Origin: Clostridium sp. Marseille-P2415
GTDB taxonomy: Bacteria; Bacillota; Clostridia; Lachnospirales; Lachnospiraceae
Length of the DNA stretch: 64,000 bases
Assembly (NCBI RefSeq): GCF_900155545.1
Contig: NZ_LT732526.1
Coordinates: 2,999,543 to 3,063,542 of the forward strand
Direction: 5' to 3'
The notes below the pieces were generated by a model. That model ran no database searches. It was not told the DNA's origin and saw only the letters and a list, made by a program, of their open reading frames with translations. Shown here piece by piece: positions 19,021 to 27,751 of the stretch (positions within the stretch are counted from its first letter, which is position 1; each line of letters starts with the position of its first letter). The translations under genes and the position numbers were made by a program.

Positions 19021-19391
19021 ACTGCATCTCCTTTTGTTTCTTTCCTATATATTAACACAATTTATTACGATTTAACAGACCGTGTTGTAAAATAGCTTAA
19101 GAAATCGTAGTTTTCGGCTTAAAACCGTGGTTTTAGATACTTTTTGTATCACCATCTATTACCACCTTAAAGCAGTCAAAATCAGGAAGGATTCAGATAG
19201 CTGTGATGTTCTGGCATATTTCCGATGATCCAGGATGCGATCCGGCGTTTGCTGCCTGGATCATGTAATAATGATTTTACTTTGTTAACTCCTCTCTCTT
19301 TCCGGCAATAAAAAAACTACCAGCTCAATACTGATAGTTAGTAATTTTCTTTATATATTAAATTTTATTACCTTCGCATAATGCTCATATT
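19021..19391. other. gene-free stretch with 21-bp repeat copy 1 and a stem-loop
   Basis: No gene seen. It contains the first copy of a 21-bp direct repeat (19059-19079) and an inverted repeat ATGATCCAGG / CCTGGATCAT (19225-19264) that could be a terminator or operator but lacks a clear T-run. Confidence 0.5.
19059..19079 (+). repeat. 21-bp direct repeat, copy 1
   Basis: Starts AATTTATTACGA and is identical to 20142-20162. Similarity continues weakly for about 20 more bases (TTGTAA, AGCTT). The two copies flank a 1.06-kb segment with the L7/L12-like gene and an Abi remnant. Confidence 0.85.
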
Positions 19392-19673
19392 CTACAATTG
19401 ATCAACATATTGTTTTGCTTCAAGTAAATCCATTTTGGTTTGTTCCCTGATTTTTTTAATAGCTTCGACCTTTTTCCCATCCCGTTTTAACTGAATAGCT
19501 TGCTCTTTTAGTTCATCAGAAACCCAATAAGAAGATAAATCCTCATGACCTGTCAGTTTTGCTAATTGATTCAGTCGCTTTTCTTGATCTTGAATCACCT
19601 TTTTTAATGTAGAAATTTCATTATATGTCAAAAGTCCGACAACACACATCAACACAATTGTATAGCTTCCCAT
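19392..19673 (-). CDS. small membrane-anchored protein with L7/L12 C-terminal-like tail
   Basis: 93 residues. One N-terminal membrane helix (YTIVLMCVVGLLTY), a short coiled coil (STLKKVIQDQEKRLNQL) and a tail KKVEAIKKIREQTKMDLLEA that resembles the C-terminal domain of ribosomal protein L7/L12. Such membrane proteins with an L12-like tail are found in Firmicutes; function unknown. GAGGAG lies nine bases before the ATG. It sits inside the segment flanked by 21-bp direct repeats. Confidence 0.65.
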   Translation of the reverse strand: MGSYTIVLMCVVGLLTYNEISTLKKVIQDQEKRLNQLAKLTGHEDLSSYWVSDELKEQAIQLKRDGKKVEAIKKIREQTKMDLLEAKQYVDQL

Positions 19674-19773
19674 TTCATTTTTCTCCTCATGTATTTATAT
19701 AGTCTTCACTAATAGAGTATCATCCAGCTCGCTAACTATCAATATTAAGTTATCAATGTACAAAATATTTTAA

Positions 19774-20115
19774 TTCACCCGGCTGAATCTATCCGCCAGA
19801 TGCCCTCTCCAGCCAGCCACCGCTAACTCAGACCAAGGAAAAACGTTTCGATCAAATATTACTTTTGAACAATTATGTTCACTATATGCGTTAGATAAAA
19901 ACTTGCGTATTGCTGTAATGGCTGCTATGTTGGATTTGGAAGAACATATCAAAGAAGCTGTTGCAGATGTTATTACAAAATCATTTGGTACACGCCAAGA
20001 TGAGTATTTACAATATAGAAATTACCAAAATAAGCGCAAATACAAACTTGAAGATTATTACAATGCAGTCAAAATGCAGTCAGATGATAAGGTAAGAGCC
20101 TTCAAACACTCATAA
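19774..20115 (+). pseudogene. Abi-family (Abi_2) abortive infection protein, internal remnant
   Basis: The open frame runs from 19774; recognisable homology begins near 19840: ITFEQLCSLYALDKNLRIAV, then AMLDLEEHIKEAVADVI and SFGTRQDEYLQ. This is the middle of the Abi_2 domain, whose full proteins are about 300 residues. The N-terminal motif around 'NYYRLSGY' and the C-terminal half are missing, and only a TTG at 19903 could start translation. It is almost certainly a decayed phage-defence gene. Confidence 0.65.
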
Positions 20116-20141
20116 ACACGGCATTTCGTAAGAATAAATTA

Positions 20142-20162
20142 AATTTATTACGATTTAACAGA
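20142..20162 (+). repeat. 21-bp direct repeat, copy 2
   Basis: Identical to 19059-19079. It lies just before the promoter of the gene at 20236. Confidence 0.85.
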
Positions 20163-20167
20163 TAATC

Positions 20168-20196
20168 TTGTAAGAAGCTTCATTTTCTGATATGCT
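20168..20196 (+). promoter_or_regulatory. candidate promoter for the gene at 20236
   Basis: TTGTAA (20168-20173), 17 bases, TATGCT (20191-20196). It directly follows direct-repeat copy 2. Confidence 0.5.
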
Positions 20197-20235
20197 TAGA
20201 AACGTAAAAACTATCAGGAGGAAAGTTAATTCAGT

Positions 20236-20985
20236 ATGAACCAGTATAATAATCAATCCAGACCCAACCGCAGGAAAACAAACTCCGGTTACCAGCACGA
20301 TACCGGACGAAGCGGTTTCCTGACGGTCCTTCTGTTTTATGTGCTTCCTTTCATCGTTGTCAATGGCCTGATCTTCTTTCTAGTAACAGCCAAACCGGAG
20401 GGTGAGGTCACGATCAATGAAAGCAGCGATTATATTTCTACAACTATGGAATTAAAAATCAAATCCCTGCTTCCCATTAAAAACGTGGAACTGGCTTTAG
20501 ACGGAACTCCCATTGAAGCCGTGAAGACAGGTTCAAAGACCTACACAGCAACCCTTAAAAACAATGGCATGCTTAAGATAAAGCTCACGTCTTTCAACAA
20601 AATGAAGACCATTTTAGATGAACAGGTCAATGTTTTAGATGATACGCCGCCTGCTGTAAAGGACAATCTGTTTGAAGACGGAATCCTTTCCTTCCGTTTG
20701 GAGGACACCCAGTCCGGCGTGGACTTCTCGTCCATTTCCGCATGCGATGATGACAACCCTGAGATTCTTCCTCTCTCCATTGACCGGAGTACAGGTCTTA
20801 TAACGTTTGAAATGAAAAAGGAAAATATGACCATTAAAGCCAGAGATAAAACCGGAAATGAACTTCATGTTACTTTTAATCCAAAGGGCGAGAACATAGA
20901 AGAGGCAGAAATGGAAAGTGAAGAGGCAGAAGAAGGATCCTTAGAATCGTCCGAAGCAAAAACCTCCCGGACTTCCGGGCAATAG
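20236..20985 (+). CDS. membrane-anchored extracellular protein of unknown function
   Basis: 249 residues. A basic, polar N-terminus (about 25 residues), one membrane helix (FLTVLLFYVLPFIVVNGLIFFL) and an outside part rich in beta-strand, with a DTQSGVDFSSISACDDDNPE segment typical of Ig-like extracellular folds. The last 40 residues are acidic (EEAEMESEEAEEGS). The sequence does not match an enzyme family I know. AGGAGG upstream is spaced rather far (about 14 bases) from the ATG, so expression may be modest or the start slightly off. Confidence 0.65.
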   Translation: MNQYNNQSRPNRRKTNSGYQHDTGRSGFLTVLLFYVLPFIVVNGLIFFLVTAKPEGEVTINESSDYISTTMELKIKSLLPIKNVELALDGTPIEAVKTGSKTYTATLKNNGMLKIKLTSFNKMKTILDEQVNVLDDTPPAVKDNLFEDGILSFRLEDTQSGVDFSSISACDDDNPEILPLSIDRSTGLITFEMKKENMTIKARDKTGNELHVTFNPKGENIEEAEMESEEAEEGSLESSEAKTSRTSGQ

Positions 20986-21506
20986 ACGGCGGAGGCTTAA
21001 GTGTATTTTTGAAGCTGTTTTCTTGCAGTTACCCACAACGCCTTTGGTGTTCGGCTATATCCTTCCCTCTACCAGGCGGATTTGAGACTTGCACTCGTTA
21101 GAGTATGCGCCTACTAGGCGCACAAAAGACAGCACATTGCTTATCAAAGCAAGATGCTGTCTTTTTTACATATAATATTTTTATAGTAAAGCATGTACAT
21201 ACAACGCTATCTTAATAAAAATAGCAACCATATGTGAACTCCATCCTTACACTATTCCATGTACATATTTTTCTATACCCTCCCTCAAAGTCAGCATATT
21301 TGAAAAAAGGCATACTTTACTTTATTTATTTATACAAAAGAACAGTGAATATAGCTATTTACACTATTTATGAGAATTATACTTGACATATCTCACAGAA
21401 AAATACACCAATACTTTCATACTTAGTATCTTCAAAATAACTACATTACCGCACCAGAAGATAAATTAAATATATTATTGATGTATTTCTGTAAATAATT
21501 ATTGAA
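20986..21506. other. gene-free stretch with palindrome and terminator
   Basis: No gene seen in 520 bases. Contains the palindrome TGCGCC-TACTA-GGCGCA (21106-21122) and a strong terminator (21125-21168). From about 21170 the base composition becomes very AT-rich, marking the edge of the acquired island that runs to about 25.1 kb. Confidence 0.5.
21125..21168 (+). terminator. strong terminator
   Basis: AAGACAGCA pairs with TGCTGTCTT, an inner TTGCTT / AAGCAA stem extends it, and six T follow on the forward strand. It ends the transcript of the gene at 20236. Confidence 0.85.
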
Positions 21507-21977
21507 TTAAAAACCATTTTTCCCTTTATAAACTTTTTTTAAAACAGAATATAGACAAAAGCCTATTATGGAACCAATCATGTTCATAATTATATCGTCG
21601 ACATCAAAATATCCTAACGATGTTATTAGCTGAAACACTTCAATTGCTAGAATTAGCATTAGCGATACCAAAAAAGTCTTAAAAAAATTATTACATTTTT
21701 TATGTGTAATTGGTAGCAAAAAACCTAATGGTATGAAAGCAATCAGATTACCTAAAATACTTTTTACAGCCCACCACTGATAACGGTACTCTAATTGAAC
21801 CTCTATAGAATTAAAAGGAACTAAATTTACATTCCAATTCCCCTTTGATTTGTTCGTATTTATAGAATTCATTCTATCAAATAACTCATTAATAGAGCCA
21901 TTAAATTTTATGACTATAACTATAAAAAGTAATAATAAATATACATACCAAAGATAAGTGATTTTCTTGTTATTCAT
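21507..21977 (-). CDS. VanZ-family membrane protein
   Basis: About 156 residues from the ATG at 21977 (AGGAGTG upstream); a longer frame exists to 22016. Four membrane segments with the family motif LGNLIAFIPLGFLLP and DVDDIIMNMIGSIIGFCLYS. VanZ proteins are linked to low-level teicoplanin resistance, but most family members have no proven role. It lies downstream of a secreted-protein gene, separated by a terminator-like hairpin, so it is probably expressed by read-through. AT-rich, in the acquired island. Confidence 0.85.
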   Translation of the reverse strand: MNNKKITYLWYVYLLLLFIVIVIKFNGSINELFDRMNSINTNKSKGNWNVNLVPFNSIEVQLEYRYQWWAVKSILGNLIAFIPLGFLLPITHKKCNNFFKTFLVSLMLILAIEVFQLITSLGYFDVDDIIMNMIGSIIGFCLYSVLKKVYKGKNGF

Positions 21978-22003
21978 TTTATACACTCCTATAATAATGA
22001 AAC

Positions 22004-22049
22004 AGAGCCATATCAATAATTCGACAATATCGTTTCTTGATATGGCTCT
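22004..22049 (-). terminator. hairpin between secreted-protein gene and VanZ gene
   Basis: Perfect 13-base stem AGAGCCATATCAA / TTGATATGGCTCT, then GTTTCATTATT on the reverse strand. Probably a partial terminator giving far more secreted-protein than VanZ transcript. Confidence 0.7.
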
Positions 22050-22068
22050 TATTTAAAACAAGGTTCTT

Positions 22069-22569
22069 TTATTGTGATATTGAACCATTGAATGAATAAC
22101 GGTTAGAGTTTGTTGGAACTTCAAAGCAAACATAGTATTTTGCAGAAGCGCTCAACCCAGAAAATGAAGCAGATCCCACATCACCGGATATAGTAATTGT
22201 TTGGGATTTAACTTCTTTTTTAGATGAATTAAATATACGGATGGTAAGCTCATCCTTTGTTCCACCATACTCCTTAATGAGTTTCCAATCTTTCACTGTT
22301 ACATTCATTGTTTTAGAACCTGTTAGCCACTTGCTCGTATAAATTCTGTAACCAAAATCTTTTGCCTGATAACTATATGAAGATACTGACAAATTGTGTA
22401 TATCCGCACCACTTGAAGGGGGATTGGCTCCATCTAATACAATTCCAGAGTATGTAGGAGGATAAGGGCTAAGAGTGTCGGGAGTTCCAGCTGCAAAAGC
22501 AGAAATACTTGTGCTAAATAACATTGCAAGTGATAGCAGAACAACAACAATTTTTTTTAATTTCAACAT
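22069..22569 (-). CDS. secreted beta-rich protein, unknown function (SGL family)
   Basis: 166 residues. Signal peptide of about 27 residues (LKKIVVVLLSLAMLFSTSIS, cut near AFAA). The rest is short beta-strands rich in Ser/Tyr/Thr, with no cysteine pair or wall anchor visible. Its end (SFSGLSASAKYYVCFE ... GSISQ) resembles the end of the secreted protein at 58273 (VSGLRSGSSYTLSAS ... GSATVQ), so the two may be distant relatives. Good AAAGGAG start. Function unknown; a secreted effector or bacteriocin-like role is only a guess. Confidence 0.7.
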   Translation of the reverse strand: MLKLKKIVVVLLSLAMLFSTSISAFAAGTPDTLSPYPPTYSGIVLDGANPPSSGADIHNLSVSSYSYQAKDFGYRIYTSKWLTGSKTMNVTVKDWKLIKEYGGTKDELTIRIFNSSKKEVKSQTITISGDVGSASFSGLSASAKYYVCFEVPTNSNRYSFNGSISQ

Positions 22570-22872
22570 TTTCTGTTCTCCTTTCTCAAAACAACATTTT
22601 TCTTAATCAAGTAATAAATCTTCTAATAACAATGGTATCACCTTCTTTCGTAATTTTGAAGCATTTTTTCAAACTTTTTAAATTTAAAATGCCTGTGGTT
22701 TTAATAATGTATTTTTTTACTGACTCAATATTAATATAATTTTATCAAAATGTCAAGTGTCTATAAATTTTTATTGTAATAATATTTAATTACATTTTAA
22801 TTAAATTATTATTGAAGTCAAAGATATTTCCTGATAATATAGTAGTATAATCCGAAGGTTGGTGACATTAAT
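22570..22872. promoter_or_regulatory. AT-rich divergent intergenic region
   Basis: No gene seen. A candidate promoter for the BlaI-type gene is TTGAAG (22812-22817), 17 bases, TAATAT (22835-22840). The reverse secreted-protein gene must also start here. No clear BlaI operator palindrome was found. Confidence 0.45.
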
Positions 22873-23265
22873 ATGAAAAGCAAATTACCCAAAATTAGTG
22901 AAAAAGAAAAAGATATTATGTCAGTTTTATGGTGTTCTAAAGATCCCTTAACTGCATCTGAGATTACTCAAAAGGGAAATGGACTAAATATCAATACTGT
23001 GCAAGCATCTATGCGCAACTTATTAAAAAAACAATATATTAAAATCGCTGATATTGTTTATAGTGGCACAGTATTAACCAGATGTTATGAACCCATTATA
23101 AGTGCCGAAGAATACGCTGCTGATCAACTACACTCTATGCGATTGAATACATTAAATTTTTCAACAGTTAATTTTATCGATCACTTTTTGAAAGATAGTG
23201 AACCAGATATCCTAGATAAATTGGAAGATATAATAAGGCTCAATAAGGAAAAACGAGGTGATTAA
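22873..23265 (+). CDS. BlaI/MecI/CopY-family transcriptional repressor
   Basis: 130 residues. Winged-helix DNA-binding domain (ISEKEKDIMSVLWCSKDPLT, ASEITQKGNGLNINTVQASM) followed by a short dimerisation tail. In this family the repressor is cleaved after signalling by the M56 peptidase encoded next door. The expected partner follows three bases after the stop codon but is frameshifted here. Target genes may include the divergent secreted-protein/VanZ pair. Ribosome site is weak. Confidence 0.88.
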   Translation: MKSKLPKISEKEKDIMSVLWCSKDPLTASEITQKGNGLNINTVQASMRNLLKKQYIKIADIVYSGTVLTRCYEPIISAEEYAADQLHSMRLNTLNFSTVNFIDHFLKDSEPDILDKLEDIIRLNKEKRGD

Positions 23266-23267
23266 AA

Positions 23268-24373
23268 ATGTCGTTCTCTCTAATATTAACAAATTGTCTA
23301 TTCTGTGGTTTTGCAGCGTTAATATTAGTTCCTATTTTAAGGTGCCCTAATTCTTTAACTTATAAAAAGGGGATTCCTATTTTTGTAATCATAATTTTAA
23401 TTTTTTTCAAATTACTTATTCCGCATGAATATTCATTCACGCATACTTTGGCATCTAAAAATATTTTGCCTGTTATTTACAGAATAACTCACTTTAATTT
23501 AATAAAAAATATAACCATTGGAACTATATTTTCCTGGATATGGTTTTCTGTCATGATATTGATGTTAACTCAAGTAACTATAAATCACCAAAATTGATGA
23601 GAGTACTTCTTTTAGTCCCATTAACTACTAACCAAGGGATCATTCATATACTAAAAAAACTCTGCATTTTAAAAAAAATCAGCAATATACCTCGGATTAT
23701 TCAATTGGATTTGAATACAGGACCGTTTGTCACAGGTTTTCTAAAGCCAATTATAGTTTTGCCTATTCAAATTTCAAATGACGAAGCTAATTTCATAATC
23801 CACCATGAATTGGAACATTTATTGCATCACCATATTTTAATTAGGGCATGTATTGAAATAATTTCAATTATTTATTGGTGGAATCCTATTATCTGGATCC
23901 TACGCAGAGAAATTATTTACTCTTTGGAATTACAGGCAGATGCAAACGTAATGAAAAGTCTATCAAGTTCAGTTAGTTTTTCTTATTTGGAAACTTTGGT
24001 TAAAATGTCTAGGCAAATTGATAAAAACCAAATTAATAATCTAGCTTTACCATTTTCCATGAAAAATAGCATGATAGAATATCGCATTAAGACTGCTTTA
24101 AAGTCTAATAATTTTTTAAATAATAGAAAAAGCTTTATATTTTATGCTGGACTGTTACTTTTATCCATCGTGGCTCTGCTTTTTTCATTTATTTATACAT
24201 TTGAATCATATGAAGTAAATCCTACGGAGGTCGAGGGAACATTTTCTGTCAATTCTAAAACTGATTATTTAGTATTACAGAAAGATAAGTCCTATGACTT
24301 ATACATAAATGACAAATACGTGGTGAATTTCTCAAGTATTCCTGAAGAGTTTTCTGGATTATCCATATATTAA
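23268..24373 (+). pseudogene. BlaR1/M56-family membrane metallopeptidase, frameshifted
   Basis: Two overlapping frames together make one M56 protein. The first (23268-23597) encodes three membrane segments up to FSWIWFSVMILML; the second, one base back, carries the rest from about 23580 (KLMRVLLLVPLTTNQG), including the zinc motif HHELEHLLHHH and a last membrane helix, ending LSIY. The change of frame falls near the AAAA run at 23590-23593. No standard slippery heptamer is present, so a one-base deletion or a sequencing error is likelier than programmed frameshifting. It lacks a penicillin-binding sensor domain, like many M56 partners of BlaI. Confidence 0.75.
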
Positions 24374-24671
24374 GTAAGATGATTTTTAGATATACAGAGA
24401 TTTTCATTAACCTTTAATGCTTGCTAAGTAAATGTCAAATTAAAAATCCGTATAACATGGACATCTAAAATTTTTTTATAAAGTTTTTGGTTTTCGCCGT
24501 TTTGATTGAATTATTAATGAGTGATAGCAGATAAGAGACTATTATATATGTCTGTAGTTAATTTAGTGGAAAGTTTTAAGATAAACATTTTGTTTACTTA
24601 AAAACTTATTAAATTTAAGTATTATAGAATTTCTCAAATACTTAACTAATAATTAAAGGAGGTATATAGGC
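24374..24671. other. AT-rich gene-free stretch
   Basis: About 300 AT-rich bases with no open frame, repeat or hairpin that I can support. It must contain the promoter of the small secreted protein at 24672. Confidence 0.4.
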
Positions 24672-24905
24672 ATGAAAAAGCTGTCTAAAATTTTCTATGT
24701 TTCACTTTTGGTTGCTGTTATTTCAGGAGGCATTAAAACACAGGTATATGCATATACATATACTCCTGTACCCAATTCAGTAGAAGAACCATCCGTTTGG
24801 CCACAATCCGATATAATTGAATGGCGATACAAAACAGAAAATGGGAAGTTATATAAACGGCAATATAACTATACAAAAGTTAAATGGATTGGAGATTGGA
24901 AATAA
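24672..24905 (+). CDS. small secreted protein of unknown function
   Basis: 77 residues. Signal peptide (LSKIFYVSLLVAVISGGIKT, cut near VYA) and a mature part of about 50 residues ending in IIEWRYKTENGKLYKRQYNY ... WIGDWK. This 'EWRYK-NGKLYKR-YNY-W' pattern recurs in small secreted proteins of Lachnospiraceae, function unknown. AAAGGAGG upstream of the ATG. Followed immediately by an integrase remnant, suggesting the gene arrived on a mobile element. Confidence 0.65.
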   Translation: MKKLSKIFYVSLLVAVISGGIKTQVYAYTYTPVPNSVEEPSVWPQSDIIEWRYKTENGKLYKRQYNYTKVKWIGDWK

Positions 24906-24924
24906 GTTACTTAAGCAACTTATT

Positions 24925-25134
24925 GGGATAATAGAAAGCTACATAAAACAAGTATATGATCCAGACGCTGACAGCCGTATATTCCCCTCAACCAAAGCAC
25001 TGCTTTATGGAGAAATGAAACGGCCTGCTCCAGGAGCGGCACAAAACAAATCAGAATTCATGAGTTCCACCATACCAAAGCCTCCCATTGGCTTGAAGAT
25101 GGCATGAACATCGTGATGCTGTTATCAAGTAAAA
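24925..25134 (+). pseudogene. tyrosine recombinase (phage-type integrase) C-terminal remnant
   Basis: In one frame: YDPDADSRIFPSTKALLYGE. After a frame change near 25045, the other frame reads QIRIHEFHHTKASHWLEDGM followed by NIVMLSSKKRLG and a stop. This matches the end of Tn916/phage integrases (usual form: RIHD-RH-HAS-L-G, then RLGH). The arginine of the R-H pair has become histidine and the tail is scrambled. No start or catalytic tyrosine remains. Confidence 0.7.
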
Positions 25135-25177
25135 AGAGACTAGGTTGAAGTGAAGAGCACTTCAAACGCCGGTCTCC
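25135..25177 (-). terminator. terminator after the LacI-type gene
   Basis: On the reverse strand: GAGAC ... TTTGAAGTG-CTCTT-CACTTCAA ... GTCTC then five T. A two-part stem with a good T-run directly after the LacI-type stop codon. Confidence 0.8.
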
Positions 25178-25191
25178 TTTTTATGAATTCA

Positions 25192-26223
25192 TTATAAACT
25201 TCTGGTGGATTGTCCTTCCACCAGTTCAGCCTTAAATACCTTCTTCTGGTGCTCTGCCTGATTCTTGATAACATCGAATAATATACCGATCGTGGCTTCG
25301 GCCATTTCTTCTACGGGCTGGCGTATGGTGGTGATGGCCGGGTTGTAAAAATGGGCAATATCCAGTCCGTCAAAGCCGGCGATGGAATAGTCCTCCGGTA
25401 TCCGTTTTCCATTCTCAAATACCGCTTTACAGGCACCGATGGCGATGCTGTCTGAAATCGCATACACAGCGGTAAATTCCAGGTCCTCTTTCAAAACCCG
25501 GGTCATCATACGGTGTCCGTTGGCCATGGAATAACACTCCTCACATTCATCCGAGAATCTGATCAGTGACGGATCCGGAGATATCCCGTTGTCTGTAAGA
25601 GCTTTTTTATAGCCCTCAAGCCGAAGGCGCCCAATGCTCTCATCATCCGGATCGGCTGCCAAGATCAGGATTCTCTTATGGCCAAGTTTACATAAATAAT
25701 CCACCATCTTATAGCTTTCTGCAAAGTCGTCTACGGATACACAGGAAAAAGCAGGTGATTCGCCTAAATATTCCGTCATGCCGACGGTACTCAGCACATA
25801 GGGAACGGTAAGCTGTGCCAGTTCTTCCTTGCTGTGGGAAAAATATCCGCCCAGAAATACGATTCCTCTCGGTTTCTTCTCCTTTATCAGTTCCAGGGCT
25901 ACATCTACCTCATCCTCTTTCTCATCCACCCGCTGCATGATAAATGAGTATTTCTTTTTCTGAATCTCCTCCTCAAAAATACGGATCATCTTGCCGAAAA
26001 AGGGGTTCCCGATCCCCTTGATCAAAACTACAATGGCCCTGGAATCGGTACGTTTTAAATTCCGTGCACTGTTATTGGGAATGTAATTATTTTCCTTGAT
26101 CACCTGCATGATCCTGTTCTTTGTCTCCTGATTGATATCCGGATGATTGTTAATGGCCCGGGATACGGTGCTGACACCGACTCCGCATATCCTCGCTATG
26201 TCTTTAATGTTTATAGACTCCAT
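25192..26223 (-). CDS. LacI-family transcriptional regulator of the maltodextrin operon
   Basis: 343 residues. N-terminal helix-turn-helix (INIKDIARICGVGVSTVSRA, INNHPDINQETKNRI, hinge NNYIPNNSARNLKR) and a periplasmic-binding-protein-like sensor domain (GNPFFGKMI, AIYAISDSIAIGACKAV, IAGFDGLDIA). Last gene of the binding-protein/permease/malQ operon. Being in the operon, it probably regulates it by binding the palindromic site near 31090. The inducer is presumably a maltodextrin, an inference from the neighbours. Confidence 0.93.
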   Translation of the reverse strand: MESINIKDIARICGVGVSTVSRAINNHPDINQETKNRIMQVIKENNYIPNNSARNLKRTDSRAIVVLIKGIGNPFFGKMIRIFEEEIQKKKYSFIMQRVDEKEDEVDVALELIKEKKPRGIVFLGGYFSHSKEELAQLTVPYVLSTVGMTEYLGESPAFSCVSVDDFAESYKMVDYLCKLGHKRILILAADPDDESIGRLRLEGYKKALTDNGISPDPSLIRFSDECEECYSMANGHRMMTRVLKEDLEFTAVYAISDSIAIGACKAVFENGKRIPEDYSIAGFDGLDIAHFYNPAITTIRQPVEEMAEATIGILFDVIKNQAEHQKKVFKAELVEGQSTRSL

Positions 26224-26245
26224 CAGAAATACTCATCTCCTTTCG

Positions 26246-27724
26246 TCATACCCTGCCGTAAAGCTTTGCGATCTTTCTGCATTTCTCTGCAAGCTCCTCT
26301 GTAATCTCTCCGGAAAGCATGCGCCACCTCCAGTTTTTCCCCAGGGTGGAAGGTTCATTGATTCTGGCCTCTCCTCCCAGGCCCAGATAATCCTGAACCG
26401 GGATAACCGCTAACTTAGCCACGCTTGCCAGGGCCAGGCGGATAAAATCCCAGTGGATTTCTTCCTCCAAAGTCCCGGCGTTATTCAAATAATCAACTGC
26501 AAGCTGCCGGTCCTCAGGCGATAAATCCTCATACCAGCCTCTTATGGTATTATTGTCATGGGTTCCGGTATATACCACACAGTTCGGCGTATAATTGTGA
26601 GGAAGATAGTCGCTCTCCTCCCTGGAATCAAAAGCGAACTCAAGCACCTTCATACCTGGAAATCCCGTATCCTTTACCAGCTTCAGCACAGAAGCCGTCA
26701 AAAAGCCAAGATCTTCCGCTATAATGTCCAGTTTTCCGAATTTCTCCCTCATCCGGTTGAAAATATCTATGCCCGGTCCCTTTTCCCAGGTGCCGAAAAC
26801 CGCATTCTCACTTCCTGCAGGTATGGAATAATACGCATCAAAGCCCCGGAAATGATCCACCCGCACCACATCATACAGGCGGAAGCTGTATTCCATGCGC
26901 TTCATCCACCATTCATAATCCGTTTCCCTGTGATATTCCCACCGGTAAAGCGGATTTCCCCACAATTGTCCGGCAGCAGAAAATCCATCCGGCGGACAGC
27001 CTGCCACCGCAATGGGCTCACAGTTTTCATCAAACTGGAATAATTCCGGGTGGAACCAGGAATCCGAACTGTCAAAGGCCACATATATGGGCATATCACC
27101 GATAATCCGTATGCCGCGTTCATTGGCATAAGCCTTTAACCGGCTCCACTGCTTTTCGAATTCCATTTGAAGAAAGCCATAAAATCCAGTCTCATCGGCC
27201 AGTTCCTTTTCATAACGGGCGACAGCCTCCGGCCTTCTGAGCCGGATATCCTCATCCCATAGGATCCAGCTCTTCCCGTCAAAATGGTTTTTAACCGCCA
27301 TATAGAAACAATACAGGGCCGTTTCCCCGCCTAAAACCCCTTTCGGTTCTTCCGATGTATGGCCCTGCTCCTTCCACCGCATGTAAGCCTTCCTTAGTAA
27401 GGGGAAACGGTTAAAGTACATTTTTTCATAATCAATATCCCTTGGATCTTTCCCAAAATCAACCGCTTCACATTCTGTTTTGGTAAGCAAGCCTTCCTTC
27501 ACCAGTTCATCCAGATCAATAAAGTACGGATTTCCCGAAAATGCGGAGAACGACTGGTAAGGGGAGTCCCCATAACCGGTAGGCCCCAGGGGGAGTATCT
27601 GCCAGTAATGCTGCCCTGCTTTTTTTAATAGATCAATGAATTCATATGCCTCTTTCGAAAATGCTCCGATCCCGTACTTCGACGGCAGGCTTGCAACCGG
27701 AAGCAATATACCACATTCCCGCAT
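26246..27724 (-). CDS. malQ: 4-alpha-glucanotransferase (amylomaltase)
   Basis: 492 residues, normal length for GH77. Moves alpha-1,4-glucan segments between maltodextrins and releases glucose. Motifs: GILLPVASLPSKYGIGAFSK, YWQILPLGPTGYGDSPYQS, GDMPIYVAFDSSDSW, the nucleophile region VVRVDHFRGFDAYY, the acid/base region IIAEDLG and YTGTHDNNTIRGWY. 22 bases upstream of the LacI-type gene. Cytosolic partner for maltodextrins brought in by the adjacent ABC transporter. Confidence 0.97.
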   Translation of the reverse strand: MRECGILLPVASLPSKYGIGAFSKEAYEFIDLLKKAGQHYWQILPLGPTGYGDSPYQSFSAFSGNPYFIDLDELVKEGLLTKTECEAVDFGKDPRDIDYEKMYFNRFPLLRKAYMRWKEQGHTSEEPKGVLGGETALYCFYMAVKNHFDGKSWILWDEDIRLRRPEAVARYEKELADETGFYGFLQMEFEKQWSRLKAYANERGIRIIGDMPIYVAFDSSDSWFHPELFQFDENCEPIAVAGCPPDGFSAAGQLWGNPLYRWEYHRETDYEWWMKRMEYSFRLYDVVRVDHFRGFDAYYSIPAGSENAVFGTWEKGPGIDIFNRMREKFGKLDIIAEDLGFLTASVLKLVKDTGFPGMKVLEFAFDSREESDYLPHNYTPNCVVYTGTHDNNTIRGWYEDLSPEDRQLAVDYLNNAGTLEEEIHWDFIRLALASVAKLAVIPVQDYLGLGGEARINEPSTLGKNWRWRMLSGEITEELAEKCRKIAKLYGRV

Positions 27725-27751
27725 ATACAGTCTCCTTTTTCTGTTTGTTTT

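Noticed and set aside
23540..23600. Programmed -1 frameshift in the M56 peptidase gene
   Set aside because: No X_XXY_YYZ slippery heptamer at the overlap and no clear downstream structure.
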